From assembly GCF_027922425.1 (NCBI RefSeq), contig NZ_BSFQ01000034.1, positions 1 to 64,000 on the forward strand: DNA of 64,000 nucleotides, in the 5' to 3' direction. This DNA comes from Pseudonocardia halophobica. GTDB lineage: Bacteria > Actinomycetota > Actinomycetes > Mycobacteriales > Pseudonocardiaceae. Shown here one piece after another: positions 17,552 to 26,477 of the stretch (its first letter is position 1; each line of letters opens with the position of its first letter). Position numbers and translations under genes: made by a program. The notes beneath the pieces were generated by a model that was not told the origin of the DNA, did not search any database, and was given only the letters and a program-made list of their open reading frames with translations.

Positions 17552-19150
17552 CTACCCGATGAGGGCCGTGAACTCCTCCCGGAGCGCCGCCATCCGCCCG
17601 TCGGCGCGGGCGCGGGCGGCGTCCACGTCGTCCGTCGGCGGCTCGACGATCTCCAGGTAGGCCTTGAGCTTCGGCTCGGTGCCGGAGGGGCGCACGACGA
17701 CCCGTGCCCCCTCGTTCCGCAGGCGCAGCACGTCCGGGGCGGGCCGGTCGGCGCTCCAGCCCTCCGGCGGCGCGCCGGCCAGCCGGGCGATGACGGCGTC
17801 GCGCTGCTCGGGGGCCATCCGCAGCGAGATCCCGACGGTGCGGTGCACGCCGTGGGCCCGGGAGAGCTCGTCGAGCCGGTCGAGCACGGTGAGCCCGGCG
17901 ATCTTCAGTCCGGCCGCGAGATCGGCGGCGAGCACGGCCGCGGCGATCCCGTCCTTGTCCCGCACCGCCTCCGGGTCCACGCAGTACCCGAGGGCCTCCT
18001 CGTAGCCGTAGACGAGGCCCGGCCCGGCGCGGACGATCCACTTGAAGCCGGTGAGCGTCTCGGCCGACGGGGCGCCGTGGGCGGCGGCGACCTTCGCGAG
18101 CATCGAGCTCGACACCACGGTGGTCGCGACCAGGCCGGTGCGGCGGCGCAGCAGGTGGTCGCCGAGGAGGACGCCGGTCTCGTCGCCGGTGAGCATCCGC
18201 CAGCCGGCGGGCGTCGGGACGCCGAGGGCGCAGCGGTCGGCGTCGGGGTCGAGGGCGATCGCGAGGTCGACCTTCTCCTCCGCGGCCAGCGCGAGCAGCA
18301 GGTCGGTCGCCCCGGGCTCCTCCGGGTTCGGGAACTCGACGGTCGGGAAGTCCGGGTCGGGCGCCGCCTGCGCGCCGACCACGTGGACGTCCGTGAACCC
18401 GCTGCGCGCCAACGCGTGCACGACCATGGCCCCGCCGACCCCGTGCATCGGGGTGAACGCGATCCGCAGGCCGGTGGTCGCGGTGCCGAGCCCGGCCACC
18501 CGGTCCAGGTACTCCTCGGTCGGGTCGTCGACGGTCGTCGGGCCGTCGGCCGGGATCGCGACGGCGGCGGCCGCGGCGCCGATCGCGGCCTCGATCTCGG
18601 CGTCGGCGGGCGAGGTGAGCTGGGCCCCGGGGGCGTCGCTCACGCCCTCGCCGAGGTAGACCTTGTAACCGTTGTCCTGCGGCGGGTTGTGCGAGGCGGT
18701 GATCTGCACCCCGGCCGCCGCGCCCCGGCGCTGCACCGCGAACGCGAGCAGCGGGGTCGGCGTCGCCCCGGGCAGGACGTGCACCGCGAACCCGGCCGCG
18801 GCCAGGACCCCGGCCGCCTCGCGGGCGAACGCCTCCGATCCGTGCCGCGCGTCCCGCCCGACGACGACCGTGCGACCCCGCGCGCCCCGCGCGACCAGCC
18901 AGGCGGCCAGGCCCGCGGTGGCGCGCCGGACCACGGCGACGTTCATGCCCGACGGTCCCGCCCGGACCGGGCCGCGCAGCCCGGCGGTGCCGAAGCGCAG
19001 GGGACCGGACAGGGCGTCGGCGAGGGCGGTGCTGCCGCCGCCGGTCATCGCGTCGACCAGGAGCTTCTGCAGGTCCGCGCGGGTGGCGGGGTCGGGGTCG
19101 TCGGCGATCCAGCGCATCGCCGCGTCCCGCAGCGCGGGGTCGAGACCCAT
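17552..19150 (-). CDS. pmmB: Phospho-sugar mutase (phosphomannomutase/phosphoglucomutase family)
   Basis: A 532-residue alpha-D-phosphohexomutase. FGTAGLRG lies at ~53-60; the phosphorylated serine loop is TASHNPPQDNGYK with Ser153; the metal-binding loop DPDADRCALG lies near 285-295; the C-terminal phosphate-binding motif is VVRPSGTEPKLK near 490. It interconverts hexose- or pentose-1- and -6/5-phosphates; beside punA, ribose/deoxyribose-1-phosphate conversion is plausible. The gene starts 1 bp after the punA stop, as in the M. tuberculosis pair Rv3307-Rv3308. Confidence 0.92.
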   Translation of the reverse strand: MGLDPALRDAAMRWIADDPDPATRADLQKLLVDAMTGGGSTALADALSGPLRFGTAGLRGPVRAGPSGMNVAVVRRATAGLAAWLVARGARGRTVVVGRDARHGSEAFAREAAGVLAAAGFAVHVLPGATPTPLLAFAVQRRGAAAGVQITASHNPPQDNGYKVYLGEGVSDAPGAQLTSPADAEIEAAIGAAAAAVAIPADGPTTVDDPTEEYLDRVAGLGTATTGLRIAFTPMHGVGGAMVVHALARSGFTDVHVVGAQAAPDPDFPTVEFPNPEEPGATDLLLALAAEEKVDLAIALDPDADRCALGVPTPAGWRMLTGDETGVLLGDHLLRRRTGLVATTVVSSSMLAKVAAAHGAPSAETLTGFKWIVRAGPGLVYGYEEALGYCVDPEAVRDKDGIAAAVLAADLAAGLKIAGLTVLDRLDELSRAHGVHRTVGISLRMAPEQRDAVIARLAGAPPEGWSADRPAPDVLRLRNEGARVVVRPSGTEPKLKAYLEIVEPPTDDVDAARARADGRMAALREEFTALIG

Positions 19151-19151
19151 G

Positions 19152-19931
19152 TCAGGCGCGCGCGACCAGCTCGCGCAGCAGCTCGCCCATCCGGGTCGCC
19201 GAGGCGCGCCCGGCCTCCAGCACCTCCTCGTGGTCGAGCGGCTGGCCGGTCATCCCGGCGGCGAGGTTGGTGACCAGCGACAGCCCGAACACCTCGACGC
19301 CCTCGGCGCGGGCGGCGATCGCCTCGAGCACCGTGGACATGCCGACAAGGTCGGCACCGAGCGTGCGCAGCATGCGGATCTCGGCCGGCGTCTCGAAGTG
19401 GGGGCCGGGCAGCCCGGCGTACACACCCTCCTCGAGCGACGGGTCGATCTCCCGCGCGAGCTTGCGCAGCCGGACCGAGTAGAGGTCGGTGAGATCGGTG
19501 AACCGCGGCCCCACCAGCGGCGACCGGGCGGTGAGGTTGAGGTGGTCGCTGATCAGGACCGGCTGCCCGACGGACATGCCCTCCCGGATCCCGCCGGCCG
19601 CGTTGGTCAGCACGACCGTGCGGCAGCCCGCGGCGGCGGCCGTCCGGACGCCGTGCACCACGGCCTCGACCGGGTGCCCCTCGTAGCCGTGCGTACGGCC
19701 GAGCAGCACCAGGACCCGGCGGTCGCCGATGGTGAGCGTGCGCACCGTGCCGCCGTGCCCCTCGACGGCGGGCGGGACGAACCCGGGCAGCCCGGCCATC
19801 GGCACGTCCGACCCGGTCCCGATCACGTCCGCGGCGGGCCGCCACCCCGAGCCGAGGACCACCGCGACGTCGTGCGAGTCCACCCCGGTCGCGTTGGCCA
19901 GCGCCTGTGCGGCCTCCGTCGCGATGCTCAT
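19152..19931 (-). CDS. punA: Purine-nucleoside phosphorylase
   Basis: A 259-residue trimeric-type PNP that splits purine nucleosides with phosphate to give the free base and (deoxy)ribose-1-phosphate. Motifs in order: LGSGW (27-30), the phosphate His81 in RTHGYEG, TNAAGG (109-114), GPHFETPAEIR (176-186), MST (198-200) and TNLAAGM (Asn222 contacts the base). It receives inosine made by Add. It lies 19 bp after the Ser/Thr kinase gene and 1 bp before pmmB, consistent with one transcript. Confidence 0.95.
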   Translation of the reverse strand: MSIATEAAQALANATGVDSHDVAVVLGSGWRPAADVIGTGSDVPMAGLPGFVPPAVEGHGGTVRTLTIGDRRVLVLLGRTHGYEGHPVEAVVHGVRTAAAAGCRTVVLTNAAGGIREGMSVGQPVLISDHLNLTARSPLVGPRFTDLTDLYSVRLRKLAREIDPSLEEGVYAGLPGPHFETPAEIRMLRTLGADLVGMSTVLEAIAARAEGVEVFGLSLVTNLAAGMTGQPLDHEEVLEAGRASATRMGELLRELVARA

Positions 19932-19950
19932 GCCCGCAGACTACGGGTGA

Positions 19951-21663
19951 TCAACCGGCGCCCGGTGTCGTGAAGGTCGCGGCGAGCGCGGTGAACAGCG
20001 CGGCGGACCGGTCGCCCGCGCGCTCGGCCGGCACGGTGAGGGACAGGGCCCACAGCCCGTCGGCCGCCGGGACGGTGCGCAGGACCGTGGTGCGCTGCTG
20101 GGCGCCCTCGGTGGTCGTGTAGCGCCGCTCGCGGACGCCGTCGGGGGCACCGGCGGCGGGCTCGGCGGGCGTCACGTCGACGGCGTCGACCCCGAGGTGC
20201 GGGGCCGTGAGGCCGGCGGTGACCTCGTCCTCCGACCCGGCCTTCCACACCGCCATCGCCTCGGACCCGTCGGCGGAGACGAAGCGGACGACGGGGTTCG
20301 TGTCGCCGTCGCGGTACTGCGCCCAGGTCGAGGGCACGGCGACGCTCCACCCGGCGGGGTCGCTGTGCACGGTCGTGGGGCTGCGGTCGGTGGTGACCGT
20401 GACCGTCGAGGACGGGGACTGCCCGGCGAGCGAGCGGACCACGCTGTAGCCGCCGGCCGCCCCGAGCAGGACGAGCAGCGCCCCGGCGACGGCCAGCGGC
20501 AGGGCCCAGCGCGTCGGCATCGAGATCGCGGTGGTGGAGCGGGCGGCGGGTCCGGCTGTCGGGCGGACGGGCGGACGGGCCGGCGCGTGGGCACCCGTCG
20601 GGGTGGGTAGCGGGCCGGGCGAGGCGGCGAGGCCGCGCGCGGCGGGTTGCGGGTCGGCCGCCGGGAGCCGGGTCGAGCCGGCGGGGCCGTGGGTGCCGCC
20701 CCACGGTTCCGACGCCGGGACCGGGCCCGACGCGGCCACCCTCGGCTCCGGCACCGCCTCCGGGCGCGCGGCGATCGCGGAGAAGGCCGTCGGCGCGTCG
20801 GGCGAGCCGGGGTAGAGCGGGTCGTCCGGGTCGTCGAGCAGCGGGCGCAGCCGGCGGCGCACCTCGTCGAGCGGCATCCGCTGGTCGGGGTCCTTGACCA
20901 TCAGCGCCGCGATGACCTCGGCGACGGGCCCGTGCTCCCGCGGGCGGGGCACCTCGCCGTCGACCACCTCGGTGATGGTGGAGACGGGGTCGCCCTTGAC
21001 GTCGTAGGGCGGGCGGCCCTCGATCGCGGCGAACAGCGTGGCGCCCAGGCCCCAGAGGTCCGCGGCGGGGGTGACCGCGCCGCCCATCGCGACCTCGGGG
21101 GCGATGTAGGCGGGGGAGCCGAGGACGAGCCCGGCGGTGGTCATCGGCGCGTCCGAGGCGTTGCGCGCGATGCCGAAGTCGGTGAGCTTGATGCGCCCGT
21201 CGTGCGCGACGAGCACGTTCCCGGGCTTGACGTCCCGGTGCGTGATCCCGGCGCGGTGCGCGGCCCGCAGCGCCGCCGCGGTGGCGTAGCCGACGGCGGC
21301 GGCCTGGCGCTGGTTCAGCCGGCCCTGCTCGGAGATGAGCGTCGCGAGGTTGCGGGAGGGGACCATCTCGAGGACGACGAGCGGCTCGCCGGCTGCGTCG
21401 ACGACGTCGAACACCGTGATCACGTTCGGGTGCGACAGGCCGCCCAGGGCGCGCGCCTCGCGGAGCATCCGCTCGCGCATCCCGAGCGCCTCGCGCTCCG
21501 GGACCCCGCGCGGGACCTTCAGCTCCTTGACGGCCACGCGGCGGCGCAGGACCTCGTCGTACCCCGACCAGACCGTGCCCATCGCCCCGCTGCCGAGCTG
21601 CGCGGAGAGGCGGTACCGGTCGCCGACGACGCGGCCCGGCTGCTCGTCTTCCTGCGTGGACAC
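19951..21663 (-). CDS. Transmembrane Ser/Thr protein kinase (Hanks type)
   Basis: A 570-residue receptor-like kinase. The catalytic domain (about 14-285) has the P-loop LGSGAMGTVW, Lys46 in VAVKELK, the catalytic loop HRDVKPGN (142-149), DFGIAR (162-167) and SPAYIAPE. A Pro/Ala-rich juxtamembrane linker follows, then one membrane helix at ~395-418 and an extracytoplasmic domain of ~150 residues that is not a PASTA repeat array (contains AGWSVAVPSTWAQYRDG). It should sense an extracellular cue and phosphorylate cytosolic targets. GTG 21663 places the start just before the conserved region. Its place upstream of punA-pmmB suggests co-transcription with salvage enzymes. Confidence 0.92.
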   Translation of the reverse strand: MSTQEDEQPGRVVGDRYRLSAQLGSGAMGTVWSGYDEVLRRRVAVKELKVPRGVPEREALGMRERMLREARALGGLSHPNVITVFDVVDAAGEPLVVLEMVPSRNLATLISEQGRLNQRQAAAVGYATAAALRAAHRAGITHRDVKPGNVLVAHDGRIKLTDFGIARNASDAPMTTAGLVLGSPAYIAPEVAMGGAVTPAADLWGLGATLFAAIEGRPPYDVKGDPVSTITEVVDGEVPRPREHGPVAEVIAALMVKDPDQRMPLDEVRRRLRPLLDDPDDPLYPGSPDAPTAFSAIAARPEAVPEPRVAASGPVPASEPWGGTHGPAGSTRLPAADPQPAARGLAASPGPLPTPTGAHAPARPPVRPTAGPAARSTTAISMPTRWALPLAVAGALLVLLGAAGGYSVVRSLAGQSPSSTVTVTTDRSPTTVHSDPAGWSVAVPSTWAQYRDGDTNPVVRFVSADGSEAMAVWKAGSEDEVTAGLTAPHLGVDAVDVTPAEPAAGAPDGVRERRYTTTEGAQQRTTVLRTVPAADGLWALSLTVPAERAGDRSAALFTALAATFTTPGAG

Positions 21664-22009
21664 GGGACCATTGTCGGCGACGACCCGCACACGTGTGCGG
21701 GCGGGTGCGCCTGCGGACGACCCGGACGGGGCCGGGACCAGCACAAACGGGCACGTCACGTGACCGGGTGACGACGCTGTGCAGCCCCTTTCTTGTCGCC
21801 GAACGGCAGGGCCGCCCGTTCGTCGCAACCTGCGACAACCGCTCGTCACGGACAGGCTCGCCGTCCGCAGCAGATCGCCGACCCCTCGGCGCGGATACCC
21901 GGTGAACGCCCGGTTTCGGGTTGGTACACCGCTGACCGGGTGAGCACCATGGACCAATGCAGGAGAGAGCGAAGAGCCCTCGAGGGGCGGGTCGAGCCGG
22001 TGATGTCCG
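21664..22009. other. Divergent promoter region between the kinase and the amidohydrolase
   Basis: A 346-bp gap without a gene. It holds a perfect inverted repeat GTCGCA-ACC-TGCGAC at 21822-21836, a possible operator. A related half-site, TTGTCGC, lies at ~21793. No convincing -10/-35 pair could be assigned. Confidence 0.35.
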
Positions 22010-23245
22010 GTGACCCTGCTCGAGGCGCACCCCGAGCTCGCGACCAGCGGTGACCAGGTGGTCACCGACCTCGGTGCGGGCACCGGCCCGGCCTGGCTCG
22101 ACCAGTGGCTCTCGGCCCACCGGTCCGACGTCGTCGCCGTCCGCCGGTCGCTGCACTCCGTACCCGAACTCGGGCGGGACGAGCATCGTACGACCGCCCT
22201 CGTGGCCCGCCGCCTGATGGCCGCCGGGCTCGAGCCCCGCACCCTGCCCGGCGGCACCGGCCTCGTCTGCGACGTGGGCCGCGGCGACCGCTGCGTGGCG
22301 CTGCGTGCGGACCTCGACGCCCTGCCCCTCGGCGAGGAGACCGGGCTGCCGTTCGCCTCCACCGTGCCCAACGTGATGCACGCCTGCGGGCACGACGCGC
22401 ACACCGCGATGGTGCTCGGTGCGGGTCTCGCGCTCGCCTCCGCGCCCTCGCTCCCCGGCCGGGTGCGGCTGGTGTTCCAGCCCGCCGAGGAGGTCCAGCC
22501 CGGCGGCGCGATCGACGTCGTCGCCGACGGCGCGATGGACGACGTCGAGCGCATCTTCGCGCTGCACTGCGACCCGCGGCTCGAGGTGGGCCGGCTCGGC
22601 ACCCGGGTCGGGCCGATCACGTCGGCCTGCGACCTCGTCGAGATCCGGCTCACGTCGCCGGGTGGGCACACCGCCCGTCCGCACCTGACCGCCGACCTCG
22701 TCGAGGCGCTCGGGCTGCTGATCACGCAGCTCCCGCTGCTGCTCACCCGCCAGGTCGACCCGCGCTCGGGCACCGTCCTGGTGTGGGGTGCGGTGCAGGC
22801 CGGCGAGGCCGCCAACGCGATCCCGCAGCACGGCGTGCTGCGCGGCACGCTGCGCACGGCCGACCACGCGACCTGGAGCGAGCTCGAGGACAAGTTCCGC
22901 GCGCTGGTCGCGGCGGTCCTCGCGCCGCTCGGCGTCGGGTACGTGATCGACCACATCCGCGGGGTGCCGCCGGTGGTCAACGAGGCCGTCAGCTCCGGCA
23001 TGCTACGCGACGCCGCGATCATCACCGGCGGGCCCGACGCCGCCGCCGACACCGAGCAGTCCAGCGGCGGCGAGGACTTCGCGTGGTACCTGGAGAAGGT
23101 GCCGGGCGCGATGGCGCGGCTGGGGGTGTGGCCGGGGGTGGGTCCGATGAAGGACATCCACCAGCCCACCTTCGACCTCGACGAACGCGCCCTCCCCTTC
23201 GGCGTCCGCGTCCTGGTGAACAGCGCCCTACAGGCCCTGGCGTAA
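22010..23245 (+). CDS. M20-family amidohydrolase (AmiA/AmiB-like)
   Basis: A 411-residue zinc amidohydrolase of the M20D group (hippurate/indole-acetyl amino acid hydrolase type). Metal motifs: VMHACGHDAHTAM near residue 122-134, VFQPAEEVQPGG, and SGGEDFAWYLEKVPG near 350, with the dimerisation-domain motif SPGGHTARPH. It should remove an acyl group from an N-acyl amino acid or related amide. M. tuberculosis has amiB1 and amiA1 (Rv3306c, Rv3305c) at this place; only one copy is present here. The GTG at 22010 gives an N-terminus without an obvious ribosome binding site, so the start is uncertain. Confidence 0.9.
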   Translation: MTLLEAHPELATSGDQVVTDLGAGTGPAWLDQWLSAHRSDVVAVRRSLHSVPELGRDEHRTTALVARRLMAAGLEPRTLPGGTGLVCDVGRGDRCVALRADLDALPLGEETGLPFASTVPNVMHACGHDAHTAMVLGAGLALASAPSLPGRVRLVFQPAEEVQPGGAIDVVADGAMDDVERIFALHCDPRLEVGRLGTRVGPITSACDLVEIRLTSPGGHTARPHLTADLVEALGLLITQLPLLLTRQVDPRSGTVLVWGAVQAGEAANAIPQHGVLRGTLRTADHATWSELEDKFRALVAAVLAPLGVGYVIDHIRGVPPVVNEAVSSGMLRDAAIITGGPDAAADTEQSSGGEDFAWYLEKVPGAMARLGVWPGVGPMKDIHQPTFDLDERALPFGVRVLVNSALQALA

Positions 23246-23250
23246 TCCCC

Positions 23251-23288
23251 GCGAGTCGGGAGTTCTGGCAGCGCGAGTCGGGAGTTCT
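23251..23288. repeat. Direct repeat of 16 bp with 22-bp period, left of the DUF559 gene
   Basis: GCGAGTCGGGAGTTCT occurs at 23251-23266 and again at 23273-23288, just after the amidohydrolase stop. A related motif (GACTCGCG, reverse orientation) recurs with the same 22-bp period on the other side of the next gene. Confidence 0.8.
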
Positions 23289-23298
23289 CGCTCGGGTG

Positions 23299-24246
23299 TC
23301 AGGGCTGCTCTCGGTGCCTGCGCGGCTGGAGGGTGCCGATCTTCCGGTTGAGGGTGAGCCCGCGCGCACGAAAGGCCGTGTCGAGCTCGCGTTCGACCCG
23401 GCTGAGGTCGCGCATGTCGGCCGCCCGGACACGGACGACGATGAAGCCGCGGCGCTCCAGCTCGGCCTGCCGCGCGGCATCCTCGTCCTCGCGCCCGAGG
23501 TGGGCCGCATGACCGTCGTACTCGACTGCGATGCGGTACTCGGGCCAGGCATGATCGAGAAGGAACAGCACCTCGCCCCTCGCGTCGTGCACGGGCAGGT
23601 TGACCTGCGGAACCGGAAATCCCAGGTCGACGAGCCTGAACAGCATCCGGCTCTCCGCCGGCGAGAGCGTCAGCCCGGTGGCCAGGTCCAGCAGCTGCGC
23701 CGCCCTGCGTCGCCCACGGGGGTCGCTGCGGTTCGTGATCCGCTCGCCGACGCGCTGCCGGAAAGCCTCTCGTTCTGCCGGGGCGACCGCGGCCAACGCC
23801 TGGTCGAGCACTGCAAGCGCGTCCTGCGGCCGGTCGCGGCACAACAGATCGGCCAGCACCCGATCGAGAGCGAGCACGGGAAGCCCGTCGATCTCGACCG
23901 CGTCGTCGGACAGGAGGAGACCGTTGTGGGCCACGAGGCCGGGACGTGCGCGCAGCCAGTGTCCGGACGGCACGGTGAGGTGGACCGGAAGTGGGTCGAC
24001 GGCGGTGCAGCCGTGCAGCCAGGTCGCCGTCCAGTCGCTGATGACGGCCGCGGGCCCGGCGAAGGAACAGGCGGCAGCGGCGACGGTGAGAGGATCGGCC
24101 GTGCGCGTTCCTGCGACGAGCACACCGCGCCACTGCGCGTGGAGCTCGCCGGATCTCAGGGCGCCGCGCATGGCGGAATCGCCCATCTGACGTCGGACGT
24201 CCGACTTGCGGCGCGCGCCATGGGTCCCGGGTTCGGAGGTGGTCAT
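23299..24246 (-). CDS. AbiEi/DUF559-like protein with VSR-type endonuclease fold
   Basis: A 315-residue protein of a type common and multi-copy in high-GC actinobacteria. The N-terminal ~180 residues resemble AbiEi-type antitoxin/DUF559-associated proteins (SGELHAQWRGVLVAG, then a helical part with DRVLADLLCRDRP). The C-terminal ~110 residues contain a PD-(D/E)xK-like core: LLDHAWPEYRIAVEYDG, then RRGFIVVRVRAADM, as in very-short-patch-repair and DUF559 nucleases. No cognate toxin gene is adjacent. The position between the amidohydrolase and the Rv3304-like gene, and the repeats on both sides, suggest insertion. ATG 24246 or TTG 24252 may be the start. Confidence 0.75.
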   Translation of the reverse strand: MTTSEPGTHGARRKSDVRRQMGDSAMRGALRSGELHAQWRGVLVAGTRTADPLTVAAAACSFAGPAAVISDWTATWLHGCTAVDPLPVHLTVPSGHWLRARPGLVAHNGLLLSDDAVEIDGLPVLALDRVLADLLCRDRPQDALAVLDQALAAVAPAEREAFRQRVGERITNRSDPRGRRRAAQLLDLATGLTLSPAESRMLFRLVDLGFPVPQVNLPVHDARGEVLFLLDHAWPEYRIAVEYDGHAAHLGREDEDAARQAELERRGFIVVRVRAADMRDLSRVERELDTAFRARGLTLNRKIGTLQPRRHREQP

Positions 24247-24361
24247 GCTCAAACCGTGCCGCCGTAGCGTGCTGATCAGCAGATGAGCGTCGAGGCTGTG
24301 GACAGATCCACCCGGGTGTGGATGGTCAGGGACCTTCCGGCGAGGACGGCGATGACGACTG

Positions 24362-24397
24362 CTCGCGACTCGCGGTGTCAGATCTCGCGACTCGCGG
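24362..24397. repeat. Direct repeat of 14 bp with 22-bp period, right of the DUF559 gene
   Basis: CTCGCGACTCGCGG occurs at 24362-24375 and 24384-24397. The GACTCGCG core is the reverse complement of the CGCGAGTC core at 23251-23288, so the DUF559 gene is flanked by inversely related repeats. They lie just after the stop of the cyclotransferase-like gene. Confidence 0.7.
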
Positions 24398-24409
24398 AAC
24401 GTCTCCGGG

Positions 24410-24859
24410 TCAGACGCTCTTCTGGCTCGGGCGGTTGCGGAGTTCGGTGACGTAGTCGTCCGGGGCGCCGGCGGCTTCCGCGGCGTCGGCGATCACGCCG
24501 AGGTAGCGGGCGCTGGGGAGGCCGCCCTCGTAGGCGTTGAGCACGTAGATCCAGGCGAGCACGCTGCCCTCGAGGGTCTGCACCCGCAGCCGGAGCTTCT
24601 TGTGCAGCCCGAGCTCGCCACCCTCCCAGCGGTCGAGCTGGGCGGCGTCGTGGTCCGGGACGTCGTAGAGCACCACGAACACCTGCGAGGTCGGGTCCTC
24701 GACCACCGTGGAGAGCGCGCCCTCCCAGGCGTAGTCCTCGCCGCCGAAGGTCAGGCGCCAGCCCATCAGCCACCCGGTGCCCGCCATCGGCGAGTGCGGG
24801 GCGCGCTCCTTCATCTGGCCCGGATCCATGTTCGACCCGTAGGCGGCGTACAGCGGCAC
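24410..24859 (-). CDS. Gamma-glutamylcyclotransferase-like protein (Rv3304-like)
   Basis: A 149-residue protein with the GGCT/AIG2-like fold. YAAYGSNMDP at ~4-13 is the family's substrate-loop signature (YGSN). Further features are GWRLTFGGEDYAWEGA and VFVVLYDVPDHDAAQLDRWEG with a Glu at the position expected for catalysis. The likely reaction is cyclisation of a gamma-glutamyl compound to 5-oxoproline, but the substrate is unproven. GTG 24859 is chosen because it immediately precedes the conserved motif. It is divergent from lpdA, as in M. tuberculosis (Rv3304-Rv3303c). Confidence 0.82.
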   Translation of the reverse strand: MPLYAAYGSNMDPGQMKERAPHSPMAGTGWLMGWRLTFGGEDYAWEGALSTVVEDPTSQVFVVLYDVPDHDAAQLDRWEGGELGLHKKLRLRVQTLEGSVLAWIYVLNAYEGGLPSARYLGVIADAAEAAGAPDDYVTELRNRPSQKSV

Positions 24860-25015
24860 GGGGACAGGGTAACGGCGCCCGCCTCGTCCGGGTCCTTCGG
24901 GACCGCTCGGCGGACACGCGTACGGTATGAACGGGCGCCGGGCGGCGTCCGCACCGGTCGGATCGATCCAGGACCGGCCGTCGGATCTGCTGTCTCGCGG
25001 AGGGGCGTGCGTACG

Positions 25016-26419
25016 GTGACCCGCATCGTGATCATGGGCGGTGGCCCCGCCGGGTACGAGGCGGCGCTGGTCGCGGCCCAGCACGGCAGCGACGTGACCG
25101 TCGTCGAGAAGGACGGCATGGGCGGCGCGTGCGTGCTGCACGACTGCGTCCCCTCCAAGACCTTCATCTCCTCCGCCGCGGTCCGCGTGGACCTGCACCG
25201 CGCCGAGGACCTGGGCGTGCTCCTCGACCGCAACACCGCCGGCGTCGACCTGCCCAAGGTCAACGGCCGGGTGAAGGGCCTGGCGCTGGCCCAGTCGGCC
25301 GACATCCGGGCCCGCGTGGAGAGCGAGGGCGTCCGGATCATCCACGGCGCCGCCTCCTTCCTCGACGAGACGAGCGGCCGCCAGCCGCACACCGTCGAGG
25401 CCCGGCACCAGGACGGGACCGTCGAGAAGCTGGCGGCCGACACCGTGCTGATCGCGACGGGCGCCACCCCGCGCGTGCTCGACTCGGCCCGGCCGGACGG
25501 CGAGCGCATCCTCACCTGGCGCCAGCTCTACGACCTGCCCGAGCTGCCGGAGCACCTGATCGTGGTCGGCTCCGGCGTCACCGGCGCCGAGTTCGTCTCC
25601 GCCTACGTGGAGCTCGGCTGCAAGGTCACGCTGATCTCCAGCCGGGACCGCGTCCTCCCTAGCGAGGACGCCGACGCCGCGGCCGTCCTCGAGGACGTCT
25701 TCGCCGAGCGCGGGGTCGACATCCTCCCGAAGGCCCGCGCCGAGTCCGTGGTGCGCGACGGCGACGGCGTGGTCGTCACCCTCGCCGACGGCCAGGTCGT
25801 CCACGGCTCGCACGCGCTGATGACCGTCGGGTCGGTCCCGAACACCCGCGACATCGGCCTGGAGAAGATCGGCATCGAGACCGACCGCGGCGGGTTCATC
25901 CCGGTCGACCGGGTCTCGCGCACGTCCGTGCCCGGCATCTACGCCGCCGGCGACTGCACCGGCCTGCTCATGCTGGCCTCGGTCGGCTCGATGCAGGGCC
26001 GCATCGCGATGTGGCACGCCCTCGGCGAGGGCGTCGCGCCGATCCGGCTGCGCACCGTCGCGTCCAACGTCTTCACCCGCCCCGAGATCGCGACCGTCGG
26101 CATCAGCCAGCGCGCGATCGACGCGGGCGAGGTCCCGGCCCGCACCGTGATGCTCCCGCTGGCCACCAACCCGCGCGCGAAGATGCGCGGGCTGCGCCGC
26201 GGGTTCGTCAAGCTGTTCTGCCGCCCGGCGACGGGCGTGGTGATCGGCGGCGTGGTCGTGGCCCCGGTGGCGAGCGAGCTGGTGCTGCCGATCGCGATGG
26301 CGGTGCAGAACGGGCTCGGCGTCGACGACCTCGCCCACACCTTCTCCGTCTACCCCTCGCTGTCCGGCTCGATCACCGAGGCCGGCCGGCAGCTCATGCA
26401 GCACAGCGACCTGGACTAA
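25016..26419 (+). CDS. lpdA: NAD(P)H-quinone dehydrogenase of the flavoprotein disulfide reductase family (LpdA-like)
   Basis: A 467-residue FAD enzyme. GGGPAGYEAA binds FAD near the N-terminus; the Cys pair Cys39/Cys44 lies in ACVLHDCVPSKT; a second Rossmann motif is VVGSGVTGAEF; AGDCTG ends the FAD site. The C-terminal His-Pro catalytic motif of true lipoamide dehydrogenases is replaced by FSVYPSLSGSITEAG, so disulfide reduction of lipoamide is unlikely. M. tuberculosis LpdA (Rv3303c) is a quinone reductase. GTG 25016 is spaced ~10 nt from GGAGGGG, better than GTG 25007. Confidence 0.9.
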   Translation: MTRIVIMGGGPAGYEAALVAAQHGSDVTVVEKDGMGGACVLHDCVPSKTFISSAAVRVDLHRAEDLGVLLDRNTAGVDLPKVNGRVKGLALAQSADIRARVESEGVRIIHGAASFLDETSGRQPHTVEARHQDGTVEKLAADTVLIATGATPRVLDSARPDGERILTWRQLYDLPELPEHLIVVGSGVTGAEFVSAYVELGCKVTLISSRDRVLPSEDADAAAVLEDVFAERGVDILPKARAESVVRDGDGVVVTLADGQVVHGSHALMTVGSVPNTRDIGLEKIGIETDRGGFIPVDRVSRTSVPGIYAAGDCTGLLMLASVGSMQGRIAMWHALGEGVAPIRLRTVASNVFTRPEIATVGISQRAIDAGEVPARTVMLPLATNPRAKMRGLRRGFVKLFCRPATGVVIGGVVVAPVASELVLPIAMAVQNGLGVDDLAHTFSVYPSLSGSITEAGRQLMQHSDLD

Positions 26420-26477
26420 GGGACGAGTCGGGGTCATCCCCGATTTCGCGGCCTGCAGCGCGGCGGACCGTGGACGC

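Noticed and set aside
23299..24246. Type IV toxin-antitoxin pair (AbiE)
   Set aside because: Only the AbiEi-like/DUF559 protein is present; no AbiEii-type nucleotidyltransferase lies next to it.
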